NCBI RefSeq assembly: GCF_035918015.1 | Contig: NZ_CP109132.1 | Span: 124,001 to 188,000, forward strand | DNA length: 64,000 bases | Source of the DNA: Streptomyces sp. NBC_01754 | GTDB taxonomy: Bacteria; Actinomycetota; Actinomycetes; Streptomycetales; Streptomycetaceae | Direction: 5' to 3' | Shown: one piece after another, positions 55,701 through 64,000 of the stretch | How positions within the stretch are numbered: position 1 is the first letter of the stretch | Layout of the letters: each line of letters starts with the position of its first letter | Made by a program: the position numbers and the translations under genes | Notes under the pieces: generated by a model | The model's input: only the letters and a program-made list of their open reading frames with translations | What the model was told of the DNA's origin: nothing | Databases searched by the model: none

Positions 55701-58700
55701 CCCATGTTCCGGCGACCGAGGAGAAGAGGACGAAGGCGTCCAGCCGGGTGTCGCCGAGGGCGTGGTGCACGGTGGTCGCGCCGAGAACCCTGCCCGCCAG
55801 CGCCTGGTGGAACGCTTCGGGATCGGTCTCGTCGACGGGGCCGGTGGCCGGCACGTCGGCGGTGAACACCACGGCGGTCAGCGGGTCTTCTGCCGGTATC
55901 GCGGCCAGCAGCTCCTCGACGGCGTGCGGATCGGTCACGCGGCAGGCGATGACCGACACCGGGACGCCGGTGCCGAACAGTTCGGCGGCGAGCTCCGCCA
56001 CGGCCCGGTCGCCGAGCCCGTCGTCACTGACCAGCAGCAGCCGCGACGGACCCCGGTCGGCCGCCCAGCGCGCGGCGTGCGCACCCAGCGGGCAGTCGGC
56101 ACCGGTGACCAGCACGGTACCGCCCGGCTGCCACCGCTCGGCGGTCTTGTCCCGCAGTGGCGCGCGCCGCAGCCGACGGGCGTAGGCGCCGGAGGGGCGC
56201 AGCGCGACCTGGTCCTCGCCGGTGCCGCCGGCGAGGAGGGCGGCGAGCCGGCCGCCGGTGCGCGCGTCGACGGCGGCGGGCAGGTCGATCAGCCCTCCCC
56301 AGCGACGCGGATGCTCCAGTGCGACGACTTGGCCGAGGCCCCACAGCTGCGCCTGGACCGGGGCGTCCAGCCGGTCGGAGCGGCCGGTCGAGACCGCCGC
56401 GCGGGTGGCGGTCCACACCGGGACGTCGAGATCTGCGGTGCCGAGGGCCCGCACGAGGGTCAGGGTGGCCGCGCTCCCGGCCGGGAGCGCGGCGCTGGGA
56501 AGGCCCTCGTCGGCGAGTGCGGCGAGGTTGAGCACGCCGACCGGGTCGCGGTCGGACGCTTCGCGGATTCGGGCGGCGAGCGAGGCGGGGTCGGTGTCCC
56601 GGGTGTCGACGGTGAGCTCGACGACGTCGGCGCCGGCGCGACGGAGCGCGGTCACGACGGAGCCGACCACGGTGGCGGCGGGCAGGACGGTGGTGACGTC
56701 GTCGAGGCCCGCGGTGGCCGGGGCGGCGTCCGCGCGGTCGGTTGCGGTGGGGACGGCGACAAGCCAGGTGCCGGACAGCGGGCTCGCCGTCGGCAGATCG
56801 GTGAGCGGCTTCCAGGCGACCTGGTAGCGCCAGGTGTCGATGACGGAGCGCTGCCGCCGTTCCCGGCGCCATGACGCCAACGCCGGCACCACTGAATCCA
56901 ACAGTTGCGGCGCGTCGGACAGTTGAAGGGTTCCGGCGAGCTCGTCGAGGTCTTCGCGCTCCACGGCGTCCCAGAACCGGGACTCGGTCGGGTCGGCCGT
57001 CCGAGCGGTGTCCTGTGCCGAGGGCGGCGGGGCGTCGAGCCAGTAGCGCTGGTGCTGGAAGGCGTAGGTCGGCAGCGGGATCCGCTGTCCGGTGAGCACC
57101 GCGGACCAGTCCACGACCACACCCGCGGTCCACGCCTCGCCGAAGGAGGTCAGCAGGCGGCGCATCCCGCCCTCGTCACGCCGCAGCGTGCCGAGCACGA
57201 CAGCCTCGGCGGGCACAGAGGCAATGGTCTCCTCGACGCCGACCGTGAGGACCGGATGAGCACTGACCTCGATGAAGGTGCGCGCCCCCTGGCTCAGCAA
57301 CGTGCGGATGGCGTCCTCGAACTCCACGGTGGAGCGCAGGTTGTCGAACCAGTACTGCGCGTCGAGCCCGCCGTCGACGGGGGCGCCGGTCAGGGTGGAG
57401 AACATCGGGATCGTGCCGGCGGCCGGGGACACCGGGGCCAGATCCGCGAGGATCTGTTCGCGCAGTTGTTCCATCTGCGGTGAGTGTGAGGCGTAGTCCA
57501 CCGGGACGCGCCGTGCACGTATCCCGCGCTGTTCGCATGCGGCGATCAGTGTGTCGAGGGCGTCGGTGTCGCCGGAGACCACCGTGGACGACGGGCCGTT
57601 CACCGCCGCGACCGACACCTGTCCCGCCGAGCCGGCCAGCAGGTCCCCGACCGTGTCCCGGCCGGCGGCCACCGACACCATGCCACCACCACCGGCCACA
57701 GCCACCAGAGCCTTCGACCGCAACGCCACCACCCGCGCCGCGTCCTGAAGCGACAACCGGCCCGCCACACACGCAGCCGCGATCTCACCCTGCGAATGGC
57801 CCACCACCACCGACGGTACGACGCCGGCCGACCGCCACACCTCGGCCAGGGCCACCATCACCGCCCACAGCACCGGCTGCACCACATCCACCCGGGCGAG
57901 ATCCCCGTCGTTCAGCAGCACATCCGTCAACGACCAGTCCACGAACTCCGACAGCGCGGCCTCGCACTCGGCCAGCCGCTCCCGGAACACCGCCGAGGAC
58001 TCCCACAGCCCCCGGGCCATCCCGACCCACTGCGAACCCTGACCCGGGAACACGAACACCACACCACCGGAACCCGCCACACCCGGCGCAGCCCCCGACA
58101 GACCGGCCAGCAACTCCTCCCGGCCCCCGCCCACCACCACCGCACGATGCTCAAGACCAGCACGCGTCGTCGCCAGCGACCAGCCGACATCCACCACATC
58201 CAGCCCGGGGGCGTCAGCCACGAACGACCGCAACCGCTCGATCTGCCCCCGCAACGCGGCAGCTGACTTCGCCGACACCGCCCACGCAGTCACATCCGAG
58301 GCCGGGGCCGCCGAAGCCGGCACCGTCGCCCCGTCCGGCGCCTGCTCCACGATCACGTGCGCGTTCGTACCGCTGATCCCGAACGAGGACACCGCCGCCC
58401 GGCGCGGGCGGTCCATCTCAGGCCACGAACGCGCCTCGGTCAGCACCTCCACCGCGCCCGCGGACCAGTCCACGTGCGGCGACGGCACATCCACATGCAG
58501 CGTCGCCGGCAGGACGCCGTGCCGCAGGGCCATGACCATCTTGATCACACCGGCCACACCGGCGGCCGCCTGGGCATGACCGATGTTCGACTTGACGGAC
58601 CCGATCCACAGGGGCGCGCCGTCCTCGCCGCGTTCCTGGCCGTAGGTCGCCAGCAGCGCCTGTGCCTCGATCGGGTCGCCCAGACGCGTCCCCGTGCCAT

Positions 58701-61700
58701 GGGCTTCGACCGCGTCGACATCCGCAGCCGTCAGACGGGCGTTCGCGAGCGCCTGCCGGATCACCCGCTGCTGCGACGGACCGTTCGGCGCCGTCAGACC
58801 GTTCGAGGCGCCGTCCTGGTTCACCGCGCTTCCGCGAAGGACGGCCAGCACCTGATGCCCGTTGCGGCGCGCGTCCGACAACCGTTCCAGCAGCACCAGC
58901 CCGATACCCTCGCCGAGGCCGAAGCCGTCGGCGTCCGCGCCGAACGCCCGGCACCGGCCGTCCTGGGACAGGGCGCGCTGGCGGCTGAACTCGACGAACA
59001 GTCCCGGGCCGGCCATCACCGTCACGCCGCCGGCGAGGGCCAGGTCGCAGTCGCCGTTGTTCAGGGCCTGGACCGCCAGGTGCGTCGCGACCAGCGACGA
59101 CGAACACGCGGTGTCGATCGTGACGGCGGGGCCTTCCAGGCCGAGGGTGTAGGCGACGCGGCCGGACGCGACGCTGCCCAGTCCGCCGATCAGCCGGTGT
59201 CCTTCGTACCCGTCCAGCGGCTGGTCGAGCCGCGGCCCGTACTCCTGGGTGGCCGCGCCGGCGAAGACGCCGGTCCGGCTGCCGCGCAGGGTCGTCGGGT
59301 CGATGCCGGCGCGTTCGAACGCCTCCCACGCGGTTTCCAGCAGTACCCGCTGCTGCGGTTCCATGGCCAGGGCCTCGCGCGGCGAGATGCCGAAGAAGGC
59401 GGGGTCGAACCGGTCGGCGTCGAGGAGGAATCCGCCTTCGCGGGTGTAGGAGCGGCCGGGCTCGTCGGGGTCGGGGTGGTAGAGGCCGTCCAGGTCCCAG
59501 CCTCGGTTGTCGGGCAGAGCCGAGATGACATCGCCCTGGTCGGTGACGAGCCGCCAGAGGTCTTCGGGCGAGGCGACGCCTCCGGGGTACCGGCAGGCCA
59601 TGGCGACGATGGCGACGGGTTCGCCGGTGCGGGTCGTCGTGGGCGTGACGACATCGGCGGACTCGGCCGGCCGTCGCAGCAGACGTGCGACCAGTTGTTC
59701 GGCGAGGGCGTCCGGTGTGGGGTGGTCGAAGGCGATCGTGCTCGGCAGTCGCAGACCGGTCGCGGTGTTGATCCGGTTGCGGAACTCCACCGCGATGAGG
59801 GAGTCGAAGCCGAGGTCCTTGAACGCGCGGGCAGCGTCCACGTCACCGGAGTCGGTGCGGCCCAGCACGGTGGCGGCGTGGCCGCGGACGAGGTCGAGTA
59901 CGGTGCGGTGCCGTTCCGCCTCCGGCAGTGCCGCCAGGTCCCGGCCGAGGTCGCTCAGTGCCGCGGGAGCGGCGGCGCGCCGCTGCGGTGCGCGGACGAG
60001 ACCGCGCAACGGCGCGGCGACGGCATCCGGGTCGGTCTGTGCGGCGGCCCGTAGTTCCGGCAGGCTCAGCCGGGCGGGTGCAAGCAGTGGCTCGCCGCCG
60101 GGCAGTGCCGCGTCGAAGAGGGCGAGCGCCTGGTCGGGGGTCATCGGTGCGAGTCCGGTGCGCTCCAGCCGGGCCCGGTCGGCGTCGCCGAGCCGGCCGC
60201 CCATGCCGGCGTCGTCCCACAGTCCTGACAGCAGCGACACCGCGGGCCGGCCGAGGGCGTGCCGGTGCTGGGCGAGTGCGTCGAGGAAGGTGTTGGCCGC
60301 GCCGTAGCTGCCCTGTCCGGCGGTTCCGATCGTGCTGGCCAGCGAGGAGACGAGGACGAACGCCGTGAGATCGAGGCCCGCGGTGAGTTGGTGCAGATGC
60401 CAGGCGGCGTCGGCCTTGGGGCGCAGCACCGTGGTGAGCTGGTCGGGGGTGAGTGTGTCGATGGGGGCGTCGTCGACGACGCCGGCGGCGTGGATGACCA
60501 CGCGGAGCGGGTGCGCGGCGTGGATGCCGGCGAGAAGTGTCTGGAGCTCCTGCGGATCGGCGACGTCGCAGGCGGCGACGGTGACGTCGGCGCCGAGCCC
60601 GGTGAGTTCGGCGGTGAGGTCGGCGACGCCGTCGGCGTCCGCGCCGCTGCGGCTGGCGAGTACGAGGTGGCGCGCGCCGTGCGTGGCGACCAGGTGTCGG
60701 GCGATGAGCCGGCCGAGGGCGCCGGTGCCGCCGGTGATCAGGACCGTGCCGTCGGAGTCGACGGGGCTTGTCCGGGCGGCGGTGGTGACGCGGGCGAGCC
60801 TTTGGGCCAGCGCGCGATCGCCGCGCAGCGCGAGGTGTGGTTCGTTGCGCCGGGTCGCCGCGGCCAGGGCCCGGTCGGTGGTGGTTCTGTCGTCGAGGTC
60901 GACGAGCACGAACCGTCCGGGGTGTTCGGCCTGGGCGGTGAGGATCAGGCCGCGGGCTGTCGCGACGGCCAGGTCGTGGACGTTCTCGTCGCGGCCGGCG
61001 GCGACGGCGCCGCGGGTGAGCAGGACGAGCCGGGTGTCGGTCAAACGGTGGTCGGCGAGCCAGGCCTGGAGCAGTGTCAGTGTGTCGAGGGCGGCGTGGT
61101 GGGCGTCGGTGACCGGGTCGCGGTCGCCTCCGGTGAGGTGCAGCGCGACCGCTTCCGGGGCCGGTTCGCCGGTGGTGAGGGCGGCCTGCAGTGTGGCGAG
61201 GTCGCTGTAGTGCCTGGCGGGGGTGCCGGGCGCGGCGGCCGGTTCGCCGATGAGCGCCCAGTCGCCGGGCGTGGCCGGGGCACCGTCGTGGAGGGTCACC
61301 CACTCCAGGCGCCAGAGCGGGTCGGGGCCGGTCGTCGCGGCCGCGAGCTGCTGCGGATCGACGGGGCGCAGCACGAGCGCCTCGATCGTCGCCACCGCGG
61401 CGCCCGACGGGTCGGTCAGCTCGACGGTGACCGCGCCGTCGCGGTCCGGGGCGCCGATGTGCGCCCGTACGGCGCTCGCTCCTGTGGCGTGCAGTTGGAT
61501 GCCGTTGAAGCTGAAGGCCAGCCGGGTGTCGGCCGGGCCGCCGTCGAGGGGCAGCAGGGCGTGCAACGCCGCGTCGAGCAGGGCCGGATGGAGCTGGAAC
61601 CCGGCGGTCTGCTGCGGGTCGGCGTCGGGCAGGGCGGCCTCGGCGTAGAGCTCCTCGCCGTGCCGCCAGCAGGCACGCAGTCCCTGGAACGCGGGGCCGT

Positions 61701-64000
61701 AGTGGTAGCCGAGTTCCGCGAGCCGGGCGTAGGCTCCTTCGATCGGGACGGCTGTCGCCCCGGGGGGTGGCCAGGCGGCCGTGGTCGGCCGGGGTGTCCG
61801 GGCGGGGCCGGTGACGCGAAGGGCGCCGGTGGCGTGCCAGGCCCACGGCAGCTGCTCGGTGTCGGTGGCGCGGCGGGAGTGCACGGTGAGGGGCCGTCGG
61901 CCGGCGTCGTCGGGCGGCAGCACCACGATCTGTAGTTGCAGCGGCCCGTCTTCGGGCACGGTCAGCGGTGTCTGTAGCGTGAGTTCGTCGATGTACGGGT
62001 GTCCGCACTGGTGGCCGGCGTACAGCGCGAGGTCGATGAGGGCGGAGCCGGGCAGCATGGTCCGGCCGAGGAGCGCGTGGTCGGCCAGCCACGGCTGGGC
62101 GGTCGTCGACAGCCGGCCGGTGAGGACGAGCGTGCCGTCCTCGGCGATGTCGACCATCGCGCCGAGCAGCGGGTGTTCGGTGCCGTCCAGACCGAGCGCG
62201 TCGGCCCCGGCGCGTGCGGGGGCCGGGGCGAGCCAGAAGCGTTCGCGCTGGAAGGGGTAGGTGGGCAGCAGCACCTTGCGGGTCGGTGCGGCGAACACGG
62301 TCGTCCAGTCGGGCCGGACGCCGTGGGTCCAGGCGCCGGCCATGGCGGCTGTGAACTGGGCGTGGTCGCCGTGGTCGCGGCGGAGGGTTCCGAGCGCGGC
62401 GCCGGGCCGGCCCATGGTGTCGAGTGTGTCGGTGACGGCCGTCGTCAGCACGGGGTGGGCGCTGGTTTCGAGGAACACGTCGTGGCCCGCGTCGCGCAGG
62501 GCGCGTACCGCCGGCTCGAAGCGCACGGTCTCGCGCAGGTTGCGGAACCAGTAGTCGGTGTCCAGACGCGCGGTGTCCAGCAGTTCGCCGGTGACCGTGG
62601 AGTAGAACGCGACGTCGCCGGTGCGCGGGGTGATGGTGCCGAGCGCGTCGACGAGTTCGTCGCGGAGGGCGTCCACGTGGGGTGAGTGGGAAGCGTAGTC
62701 GACGGGGAGACGGCGGGCCCTGATCTCCTCGGCTTCGCAGGCGGCGAGCAGTTCGTCGAGTGCTTGTGTGTCGCCGGAGACGACGGTGGCGGACGGGCCG
62801 TTGACGGCGGCGATGCCGATCCGGCCGGTCCAGCGGGCCAGCCGGGACTCGATGTCGGCGGCGGGCAGCGGTACGGACACCATGCCGCCGGTGCCGGCGA
62901 GGGCCCGTACGTACCGGCTGCGCAGTGCGACGATCCGGGCGGCGTCGGGCAGCGTCAGGCCGCCGGCGACGTAGGCCGCGGCGATCTCGCCCTGGGAGTG
63001 GCCGACGACCGCGGCCGGTGCGACGCCGGCCGAGCGCCACAGGGCGGCCAGCGACACCATGACCGCGAACAGCGCCGGCTGGACCACGTCGTCCCGGTCC
63101 AGGGAGGGTGCGCCGTCGGTGCCGCGGAGCACGTCGAGGAGCGACCAGTCCGCGTAGGGTTCGAACGCTGCCGCGCAGGCGTGGATCTCGTCGCGGAAGA
63201 CCTCGCAGGAGTCCAGCAGGGCGGCGGCCATACCGGCCCACTGGGAGCCTTGCCCGGGGAAGACGAACACGGTGCCGCCCGGCCGGCCGGCGGTGCCCTC
63301 GGCGACGCCGGGCGCGGGGAGCCGGGCGGCCAGCGCGTCGAGTCCGGTGAGGATCCCGTCCCGGTCGGCGGCGACGACGCAGGCCCGCCGGTCGAACGCG
63401 GCGCGGCCGGTGGCCAGGGTGTGGCCGAGGCCGGTGAGGTCGAGGTCCGGCTGGTCGCGCAGCAGTTCGGCGAGCTGGGCGGCCTGGGCGCGCAGCGCCG
63501 CGTCGCCGCGCGCGGAGATCAGCACGGGGACGGCCGGTGGTTCGCTCGCGCGTTCCGGGGCGGAGGGTTCGGCGTGGCCTTCGAGGATCAGATGGGCGTT
63601 GGTGCCGCTGATGCCGAACGAGGAGACGGCTGCGCGGCGCGGCCGGTCGAGCGACGGCCACGGCGTCGTCTCGGTCAGCAGCCGCAGATCGCCGGTGGAC
63701 CAGTCGACCCTGCGGGTGGGGCCGTCGATGTGCAGGGTGCCGGGCAGCATGCCGTGCCGCATGGCCAGCACCATCTTGATGACGCCGGCGACACCGGCGG
63801 CGGCCTGTGTGTGCCCGATGTTCGACTTCACCGAGCCGAGCAGCAGCGGATGGCCGGCCGGGCGGTCCTGGCCGTAGGTGGCGAGCAGTGTCTGGGCCTC
63901 GATGGGGTCGCCGAGGGCGGTGCCGGTGCCGTGGGCCTCGACGGCGTCCACATCGGCGCTCGTCAGGCGGGCGTTGGCCAACGCCTGTTGGATGACCCGT
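39181..64000 (-). CDS. Giant modular type I polyketide synthase, five modules visible, 5' end outside window
   Basis: More than 8,270 residues lie in the window. The frame is open to the right edge, inside a KS just before its VEAHGTGT motif, so the true start is beyond 64000; the ATG at 63981 is internal. Visible modules in order: KS(partial)-AT(methylmalonyl)-DH-KR-ACP; KS-AT(methylmalonyl)-KR(damaged)-ACP; KS-AT(malonyl)-DH-ER-KR-ACP; KS-AT(methylmalonyl)-DH-KR-ACP; KS-AT(malonyl)-KR-ACP. All visible KSs that include the active site have the cysteine. The C-terminus (about 39430-39181) is a helical docking region ending [17 protein letters not shown], expected to hand the chain to the two-module protein encoded 36 bases downstream. 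The operon promoter is not in the window. Confidence 0.97.
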   Translation of the reverse strand, partial: RVIQQALANARLTSADVDAVEAHGTGTALGDPIEAQTLLATYGQDRPAGHPLLLGSVKSNIGHTQAAAGVAGVIKMVLAMRHGMLPGTLHIDGPTRRVDWSTGDLRLLTETTPWPSLDRPRRAAVSSFGISGTNAHLILEGHAEPSAPERASEPPAVPVLISARGDAALRAQAAQLAELLRDQPDLDLTGLGHTLATGRAAFDRRACVVAADRDGILTGLDALAARLPAPGVAEGTAGRPGGTVFVFPGQGSQWAGMAAALLDSCEVFRDEIHACAAAFEPYADWSLLDVLRGTDGAPSLDRDDVVQPALFAVMVSLAALWRSAGVAPAAVVGHSQGEIAAAYVAGGLTLPDAARIVALRSRYVRALAGTGGMVSVPLPAADIESRLARWTGRIGIAAVNGPSATVVSGDTQALDELLAACEAEEIRARRLPVDYASHSPHVDALRDELVDALGTITPRTGDVAFYSTVTGELLDTARLDTDYWFRNLRETVRFEPAVRALRDAGHDVFLETSAHPVLTTAVTDTLDTMGRPGAALGTLRRDHGDHAQFTAAMAGAWTHGVRPDWTTVFAAPTRKVLLPTYPFQRERFWLAPAPARAGADALGLDGTEHPLLGAMVDIAEDGTLVLTGRLSTTAQPWLADHALLGRTMLPGSALIDLALYAGHQCGHPYIDELTLQTPLTVPEDGPLQLQIVVLPPDDAGRRPLTVHSRRATDTEQLPWAWHATGALRVTGPARTPRPTTAAWPPPGATAVPIEGAYARLAELGYHYGPAFQGLRACWRHGEELYAEAALPDADPQQTAGFQLHPALLDAALHALLPLDGGPADTRLAFSFNGIQLHATGASAVRAHIGAPDRDGAVTVELTDPSGAAVATIEALVLRPVDPQQLAAATTGPDPLWRLEWVTLHDGAPATPGDWALIGEPAAAPGTPARHYSDLATLQAALTTGEPAPEAVALHLTGGDRDPVTDAHHAALDTLTLLQAWLADHRLTDTRLVLLTRGAVAAGRDENVHDLAVATARGLILTAQAEHPGRFVLVDLDDRTTTDRALAAATRRNEPHLALRGDRALAQRLARVTTAARTSPVDSDGTVLITGGTGALGRLIARHLVATHGARHLVLASRSGADADGVADLTAELTGLGADVTVAACDVADPQELQTLLAGIHAAHPLRVVIHAAGVVDDAPIDTLTPDQLTTVLRPKADAAWHLHQLTAGLDLTAFVLVSSLASTIGTAGQGSYGAANTFLDALAQHRHALGRPAVSLLSGLWDDAGMGGRLGDADRARLERTGLAPMTPDQALALFDAALPGGEPLLAPARLSLPELRAAAQTDPDAVAAPLRGLVRAPQRRAAAPAALSDLGRDLAALPEAERHRTVLDLVRGHAATVLGRTDSGDVDAARAFKDLGFDSLIAVEFRNRINTATGLRLPSTIAFDHPTPDALAEQLVARLLRRPAESADVVTPTTTRTGEPVAIVAMACRYPGGVASPEDLWRLVTDQGDVISALPDNRGWDLDGLYHPDPDEPGRSYTREGGFLLDADRFDPAFFGISPREALAMEPQQRVLLETAWEAFERAGIDPTTLRGSRTGVFAGAATQEYGPRLDQPLDGYEGHRLIGGLGSVASGRVAYTLGLEGPAVTIDTACSSSLVATHLAVQALNNGDCDLALAGGVTVMAGPGLFVEFSRQRALSQDGRCRAFGADADGFGLGEGIGLVLLERLSDARRNGHQVLAVLRGSAVNQDGASNGLTAPNGPSQQRVIRQALANARLTAADVDAVEAHGTGTRLGDPIEAQALLATYGQERGEDGAPLWIGSVKSNIGHAQAAAGVAGVIKMVMALRHGVLPATLHVDVPSPHVDWSAGAVEVLTEARSWPEMDRPRRAAVSSFGISGTNAHVIVEQAPDGATVPASAAPASDVTAWAVSAKSAAALRGQIERLRSFVADAPGLDVVDVGWSLATTRAGLEHRAVVVGGGREELLAGLSGAAPGVAGSGGVVFVFPGQGSQWVGMARGLWESSAVFRERLAECEAALSEFVDWSLTDVLLNDGDLARVDVVQPVLWAVMVALAEVWRSAGVVPSVVVGHSQGEIAAACVAGRLSLQDAARVVALRSKALVAVAGGGGMVSVAAGRDTVGDLLAGSAGQVSVAAVNGPSSTVVSGDTDALDTLIAACEQRGIRARRVPVDYASHSPQMEQLREQILADLAPVSPAAGTIPMFSTLTGAPVDGGLDAQYWFDNLRSTVEFEDAIRTLLSQGARTFIEVSAHPVLTVGVEETIASVPAEAVVLGTLRRDEGGMRRLLTSFGEAWTAGVVVDWSAVLTGQRIPLPTYAFQHQRYWLDAPPPSAQDTARTADPTESRFWDAVEREDLDELAGTLQLSDAPQLLDSVVPALASWRRERRQRSVIDTWRYQVAWKPLTDLPTASPLSGTWLVAVPTATDRADAAPATAGLDDVTTVLPAATVVGSVVTALRRAGADVVELTVDTRDTDPASLAARIREASDRDPVGVLNLAALADEGLPSAALPAGSAATLTLVRALGTADLDVPVWTATRAAVSTGRSDRLDAPVQAQLWGLGQVVALEHPRRWGGLIDLPAAVDARTGGRLAALLAGGTGEDQVALRPSGAYARRLRRAPLRDKTAERWQPGGTVLVTGADCPLGAHAARWAADRGPSRLLLVSDDGLGDRAVAELAAELFGTGVPVSVIACRVTDPHAVEELLAAIPAEDPLTAVVFTADVPATGPVDETDPEAFHQALAGRVLGATTVHHALGDTRLDAFVLFSSVAGTWGGAGQGAYAAANAYLDALAEFRRSRDLPATCVAWGPWADGARVPDGHTLDHLHRRGLIAMTPPMARAALDQAVDHGDGCVAVADIAWPVFAATFTSTRPSPLLADLPDLQPASAPEPPDRYTEPDLARRVASLTAAEREHEMLTVVRAQVAAALGHSDPESVEPGRSFKDLGFDSLMAVELGKRLRAATGVAVSTTAVFDYPSVQILAGHLARGLTGTAAPVAVATPGSDDPIVIVGMGCRFPGGATNPARLWRLLCDGDDAITDFPADRGWDVDALYNPDPDRQGTTYTRRGGFLTDAGDFDAELFGISPREALAMDPQQRLLLEASWEALEDAGVDPAAIKGDPGGVFMGVTASGYGRATRLPDGIEGHVLTGTATSVASGRLAYTFGLEGPAVTVDTACSSSLVALHLAGQALRNGECTVALAGGVTVMATPDAFVEFSRQRGLAADGRCKPFSAAADGTSWSEGVGVLVLERLSDAQRHGHRIWATLRGSAVNQDGASNGLTAPNGPAQQRVVQQALANARLVPSDVDAVEAHGTGTALGDPIEAQALLATYGQDRGEGGEPLWLGSLKSNIGHTQAAAGVAGVIKMVLAMHHGVLPRTLHLEEPTDHVDWSSGTVVPLAENRAWPEADRPRRAGVSSFGVSGTNAHVILEQTPPTPPGTVAVPDTTPAEPPSRTSVPWLVSAAGPAALRAQAARLREFAADGHDLHDIAYSLAATRTALAHRAAVLADDRDTLLAGLDAIAADRPDLTVVTGTTGHGRLALLFSGQGSQRPGMGRDLYREFPVFADVLDAVCARIDPHLGHPLREVMFAEPGSAAAALLDQTAYTQTALFALEVGLFRLLESWGVRPDYLLGHSIGELAAAHVADVLSLDDACKLVTARGLLMADLPPGGAMLAVTAFEAEAAEALAPYEGRVDVAALNGPSALVMSGDEDAVAELSARWTLSGRKTTRLRVSHAFHSSRMNPMLERFAAVASTVTFGPPSIPIVSNLTGAPVPVEEICSPAYWVRHVRHAVRFADGVAWLAGHGTTRFLEIGPSAVLSAMAQHTLAERDDADTMTIAPALRNDRPEVTTLLHTVATGWTRGTDVDWAAVLAGQGGARIDLPSYAFQRERYWLRSAPAAGDARAAGQLSTDHAMLAAAVPLAEDGGGLVLTGRLSLSAQPWLDDHRVLDTAILPGTGFVELALRAAREAGCDAIRELTLYAPLPIPATGGVRVQVRVSRPAETGDREVSIHSQLEGGDGAWLRHASGLLDPDAEAARFDLSAWPPPGAEPVDLDGYYDATLAGAGYHYGPVFRGLRRAWRAADAVYAEVVLPPAAAPDADGFDLHPALLDAAMHATTIGGFLDDTGATPLPFLWSGVTLLATGASALRVRLSAAGPDALSIQAADSTGRPVADVRSLTLRPVQPQQSAAARATNSSLFAVEWTALPAGTGSGEPADVSVLPDGPATEDLDAATAGLVVCHIDPADGVFAENVHETTAAVLGLIQRWLPGGRPAPARLVFATRGAVGTGPADNGTDLAGAAVWGLIRTAQSENPDHFVLLDTDGPAVTEEHWTAVRDAVDRGEHQLALRGGELRAPRLVRAPAPGGLPLPDGAPAWHLDTTGPGTLENLVLAPADTFPLEPDQVRVAVRAAGVNFRDVLIGLGMYPEPAPMGAEAAGIVVEVGPAVTDLAPGDRVFGLVPAGLGSLATAPRAQLARIPRDWSFSQAATVPVAFVTAFYGLIDVAGAQPGESVLVHAATGGVGTAAVQLARHLGLEVFGTASPSKWDALRAAGLDDGHIASSRTTDFEARFRTATGERGVDIVLNSLTGEFLDASLRLLAPGGRLAEMGKADLRDPEHVAADHPGVRYRSFDPSEADPQRLGEILTEILALFDHGALDLPPATAWDIRDAVAAFRHISQARHIGKNVVTVPAAPDPDGTVLITGGTGALGARLARHLVTEHGTRHLLLLSRRGPATPGAAELIADLEQLGAHATVMAVDAADRTALGTALAAIPAAHPLTTVVHAAGVAEDGVLESLDGQRLHDVLRPKVDAAVNLHELTAGCDLTSFVLYSSVAAQLGPAGQGGYAAANSFLDALARHRRAHGLPAVALAWGLWAEASGVTGRMTDVDLARAARLGAPLSAEQGLALFDEASTAHRAHIVPANLDVAALNSASAPVPPILAGLAGPAPRRAVNDHAAGASSLTHRLAGLPREKQIPLIVDVIQTQVAFVLGHASADAIEPRRAFKDLGFDSLTSVELRNRLATETGLRLPATLVFDHPAPALLAEYLLEELVGRLTAAAAPTAPARPGPVDEPIAIIGMSCRYPGDADSAEQLWQLLAGGTDAMTSFPADRGWETGLDDARFALRGGFLDTATQFDAGLFGISPHEALAMDPQQRLTLETIWEAFEDAGIDASTLWGRPAGVFLGAGSSHYGVSTDLPPETKGHVVSGSATSVISGRAAYFFGLEGPAVTVDTACSSSLVSLHLAAQALRAGECELAVAGGVTVMATPDIFTEFEVLGGVAADGRCKAFAAAADGTGWSEGAGMLVLERLSDARRNGHQVLAIVRGSAINQDGASNGLTAPSGPSQQRVIRQALANARLTAADVDAVEAHGTGTRLGDPIEAQALLATYGQDRGEDGEPLALGSIKSNIGHTQAAAGVAGVIKMVMALRHGILPATVHVDEPSPQVDWSAGAVELLTEARTWPEADRPRRAAVSSFGMSGTNAHVILEQAPEAEPESVSEGVPSQGPDVTAWVVSAKSAAGLKAQIERLRSFVADAPGLDVVDVGWSLATTRAGLEHRAVVVGADREELLAGLSVAAPGVAGSGGVVFVFPGQGSQWVGMARGLWESSAVFRERLAECEAALSGYVDWSLTDVLLNDGDLARVDVVQPVLWAVMVALAEVWRSAGVVPSVVVGHSQGEIAAACVAGRLSLQDAARVVALRSKALVVVAGGGGMVSVAAGRDTVGDLLAGSAGQVSVAAVNGPSSTVVSGDTDALDTLIAACEQRGIRARRVPVDYASHSPQMEQLREQILADLAPVSPAAGTIPMFSTLTGAPVDGGLDAQYWFDNLRSTVEFEDAIRTLLSQGARTFIEVSAHPVLTVGIEETLDTTGTEATVLGTLRRDEGGTHRLLSALGEAWRAGAPVDWSTVLTGHRTQLPTYAFQRRHYWLRPRAGAGDVAAAGLVGADHPLLGASVTLATAEDVVLTGRLSVSAQPWLADHMLHGRVVVPGTAFVELALRAGHEVGYSEVRELTLHEPLLPSPVGGARIQVRVGAPGPDGDRDVSVYAQEDTAGGDWVLHADGVLADNTAPDAPASDAFDLSAWPPPGATPIDLDGFYPALTDSGYGYGPAFQGLNRAWHVGDDALAEVRLPASASEDAARFGLHPALLDAALHVLGVGGLLEDPSTTPVPFAWAGVSLQATGASVLRVRLTRVGPDTVSLQIADGTGAPLARVRSLTVRPWVAGDTGPAVGDSLFAVEWQPLPTAHDTTALDGDTVATDAPWQLEDLTDLTSAASGPAHVPAADRARILTVRALDVIQQRLHSESEQSTPLILLTRSAMATGVTDAPADPAAAAVWGLARTAQTEHPDRFVLLDVDDPAAPLPGWERIGRAVADGEAQLAVRGGEILVPRVVRTTPAERRAVPGPEGTQGTVLITGGTGVLGSLVAQRLVHGPKAQRLLLLSRQGPDAPGAADLADTLREAGAAVDIVACDVADRAALADVLAAIPHDAPLTGVIHAAGALDDGMIESLTAQRVETVLRAKVDGAVNLHELTADSDLGLFVLYSSAAATFGAAGQAGYAAANAFLDALAHRRRAEGRPGISLAWGLWQQATGMTGHLTATEAERAAELTGVLSAEDGMALFDVARASSRPHVLPVRLNAAATGDGDTPPMLRALSRRRLRRASDDAGADTWTRRLAGLSDAERTRTVLDLVRAEIATVLGHAGPQDVEPGRPFKDLGFDSLLAVRLRNCLQAATGLRLPATLVFDHPTALALAEHLRSQVVGPRPTVAAPTAVLTADEPIAIVGMACRLPGGVTSADDLWELVAGGTDGMSRFPADRGWDETLRRAEFAPVGGFVRDADRFDAALFGISPREALAMDPQQRLLLETAWETFESAGIDPTSLRGTQTGVYAGVMYHDYAASMGSVPDGVEAFLGTGNAGSVLSGRVAYAFGLEGPAITVDTACSSSLVALHSAVQALRAGECSLALAGGVTVLATPDIFTEFDRQGSLASDGRCKSFAAAADGTGMSEGVGVLLVERLSDAQRNGHHILGVVRGSAVNQDGASNGLTAPSGPSQQRVIRQALANAQLSTADVDAVEAHGTGTRLGDPIEAQALLATYGQDHGEGGEPLWLGSVKSNIGHTQAAAGVAGVIKMVMAMRRGVLPATLHVDEPSPQVDWSAGAVELLTESRQWPEVDRPRRAAVSSFGISGTNAHVILEQAPEPVGQELVAEPSAPRPDTVPWVVSAKSEAGLRAQVERLRSFVAERPELDAVDVGWSLATTRAGLEHRVVLAGDATLASGVATEGRLAVLFTGQGSQRPGMGLGLYEAFPVFAEAFDAVCARLDPSLRQVLTDGVGLDRTMWAQAGLFALEVALFRLVESWGVVPDVLLGHSLGEIVAAHVSGILSLDDACTLVAERGRLMQALPAGGGMLAVQATETDVADSGLDVAAVNGPQSVVLSGDIEAIERYAAECAEQGRRFNVLTVSHAFHSVLMEPMLDEFATVLAGLTFNPARIPVVSNLTGAVAEPGLMQDPDYWLRQVRQAVRFADGIAATAQLGVTAYLELGPDGVLSGMAQDTAGDAVFAPILRKDRDEAETALTAISRLWSVGVDVDWPKLFAGWGGRVVDLPTYAFQRERFWPKPSVKSTAGDGLDSAFWDAVEREDLEELAGLESALPALSAWRQRRQERSAVDSWRYQIVWKPLAEPSSATLSGSWAVIGSPDADVVAVLEAAGATVMSVPAGKVAELSNVAGVVLPAGDVVETLATVQALAEVRAPLWVLTRGAVSVGGSDRLEAPDLAAVWGLGRVAALEVPDRWGGLVDVPAVLDARAGARLAGVLAGGGEDQVAVREAGVYGRRLARAVPAAVTGAGWQPSGTVLVTGGTGALGAQVARWLAGRGVPHLVLTGRRGTAPDGLVEELTGLGARVTVAACDVADRDALAGVVAGIPARWPLTGVVHAAGVLDDATLDGLSPERLASVMAPKAGGLLNLDTVTAGLPVEWMVVFSSIAGTVGNAGQGNYAAANARVDAWVQHRRERGLPAVSVAWGPWAEGGMATDTVVTRRLRRGGIRPLDAELALRVLAQAVQPGATDVTVADIDWERFAPAFTSTRPSRLLAELPEATTTSPAPLGQLAVSGLREQLAAVPVGQRQQILLDLVRTQAAAVLGHTGIQAVEPGRAFRDLGFDSLMAVELRNQLSAQTGLSLPTTLVFDHPTPEVLADHLRAELTPDEAQQAALIAQEIDRLEAGLLTLSRAEGERFDVAGRLQTLLANWRKGTASDEEVAADDALDQAASADEVLQLIQKEFGSPK
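43715..48822 (-). other. PKS module: KS-AT(methylmalonyl)-DH-KR-ACP
   Basis: KS about 48820-47560, AT 47270-46390 (GHSQGE, YASH), DH 46265-45470 ([10 protein letters not shown]), KR core 44815-44230 (LDD, YAAAN; B-type), ACP 43990-43760 (GFDSL). Predicted: a methyl-bearing double bond at C16-C17. The AT belongs to the three-copy repeat. Confidence 0.92.
46270..47484 (-). repeat. Near-identical AT repeat, copy 2
   Basis: Second copy of the methylmalonyl AT block, in the fourth visible module of the gene at 39181-64000. The join with copy 1 is sharp: identity starts at the GAAGGCGTAG linker and stops at the next KS-AT linker. Confidence 0.9.
48825..55015 (-). other. PKS module: KS-AT(malonyl)-DH-ER-KR-ACP
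   Basis: Fully reducing. KS about 55015-53745, AT 53410-52500 (GHSIGE, HAFH: malonyl), DH 52305-51450, ER 50880-49970, KR core 49945-49390, ACP 49120-48890. The DH first motif reads [10 protein letters not shown], with Asp where HxxxGxxxxP has Gly; the second motif DAAMH is intact. The ER has [11 protein letters not shown]; the KR has GGTGALG and YAAAN. Predicted: CH2-CH2 at C18-C19. Confidence 0.92.
55020..59625 (-). other. PKS module: KS-AT(methylmalonyl)-KR(damaged)-ACP
   Basis: KS about 59622-58345, AT 58060-57180, KR core 56130-55560, ACP 55280-55060. The AT is methylmalonyl type and part of the three-copy repeat. The KR nucleotide loop reads TGADCPLG (about 56109-56078) in place of TGGTGxLG, and the usual Lys is replaced (AGRVLGA). 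Ser, Tyr (55680-55678) and Asn are kept. Reduction is therefore unlikely; a ketone at C21 is predicted. This resembles the epimerase-only KR of DEBS module 3. Confidence 0.88.
57235..58246 (-). repeat. Near-identical AT repeat, copy 3 (shorter)
   Basis: About 1.0 kb matching copy 2 at a constant shift of 10,788 bases, in the second visible module of the same gene. One small patch near 57942-57960 differs (EFVDWS against GYVDWS and neighbouring codons), and both ends diverge earlier than in copies 1 and 2. Confidence 0.88.
59640..64000 (-). other. PKS module (5' partial): KS-AT(methylmalonyl)-DH-KR-ACP
   Basis: Only the C-terminal part of the KS is present (to about 63580), including HGTGT and NIGHTQ. 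AT about 63270-62380 with GHSQGE and YASH. DH 62205-61400 with [10 protein letters not shown] and DAALH. KR core 60755-60190 with GGTGALG and YGAAN. ACP 59930-59690 with GFDSL. No ER. Predicted: a methyl-bearing double bond between C22 and C23 of the product. Confidence 0.9.

Noticed and set aside
15075..58246. Repeats as mobile elements or a CRISPR array
   Set aside because: The repeated blocks are in-frame PKS domains without transposase, terminal inverted repeats or regular spacers.
63979..63981. ATG as start of the large PKS gene
   Set aside because: It lies inside a KS and the frame continues open to 64000 with conserved KS sequence, so it is an internal methionine.

Overview
The window is very GC-rich and lies entirely inside a giant type I modular polyketide synthase (PKS) locus. 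GC-rich codon use, cis-AT assembly-line architecture, GTG/ATG starts and Shine-Dalgarno sites point to an actinomycete (Streptomyces or a relative); I cannot name the species. I see no tRNA, rRNA, insertion sequence, phage gene or CRISPR.

Layout, left to right. (1) 1-9454, minus strand: a PKS gene with one fully reducing module and the start of a second whose acyltransferase has an unusual GAAH specificity motif. Its 3' end is outside the window. (2) 9455-9685: a divergent promoter region with two candidate promoters whose -35 boxes overlap. (3) 9686-10900, plus strand: a cytochrome P450. (4) 10901-11069: a convergent gap holding a 15-bp-stem hairpin and three 16-bp tandem repeats. (5) 11070-64000, minus strand: three PKS genes in one apparent operon, with gaps of 36 and 40 bases. 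The first runs in from beyond 64000 and exceeds 8,270 residues in the window. The second has two modules. The third has four modules and a terminal thioesterase.

Read in transcription order, the operon gives (AT choice / reductive domains): 39181-64000 gene: methylmalonyl DH-KR; methylmalonyl with a damaged KR; malonyl DH-ER-KR; methylmalonyl DH-KR; malonyl KR. 29536-39144 gene: malonyl KR; malonyl DH-KR. 11070-29495 gene: malonyl KR; methylmalonyl KR; malonyl KR; malonyl with a dead KR; thioesterase. If the modules act colinearly, the carboxyl-terminal half of the product is a polyol: 3-oxo, 5-, 7-, 9-, 13- and 15-oxygenated, methyl at C6 and C16, C=C at 10/11 and 16/17. It would be released by the thioesterase, probably as a large macrolactone that could close a 3,7-hemiketal. 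I do not recognise a named compound.

The most informative signals beyond the domain list are near-identical DNA blocks shared between modules. These show recent duplication and gene conversion, with the KS moving together with the upstream ACP. Others are two inactivated ketoreductases, the atypical AT motif, and a KS fingerprint shared only by KSs that follow DH-KR modules. Nothing here is a clearly new class of system; the novelty is most likely in the metabolite.
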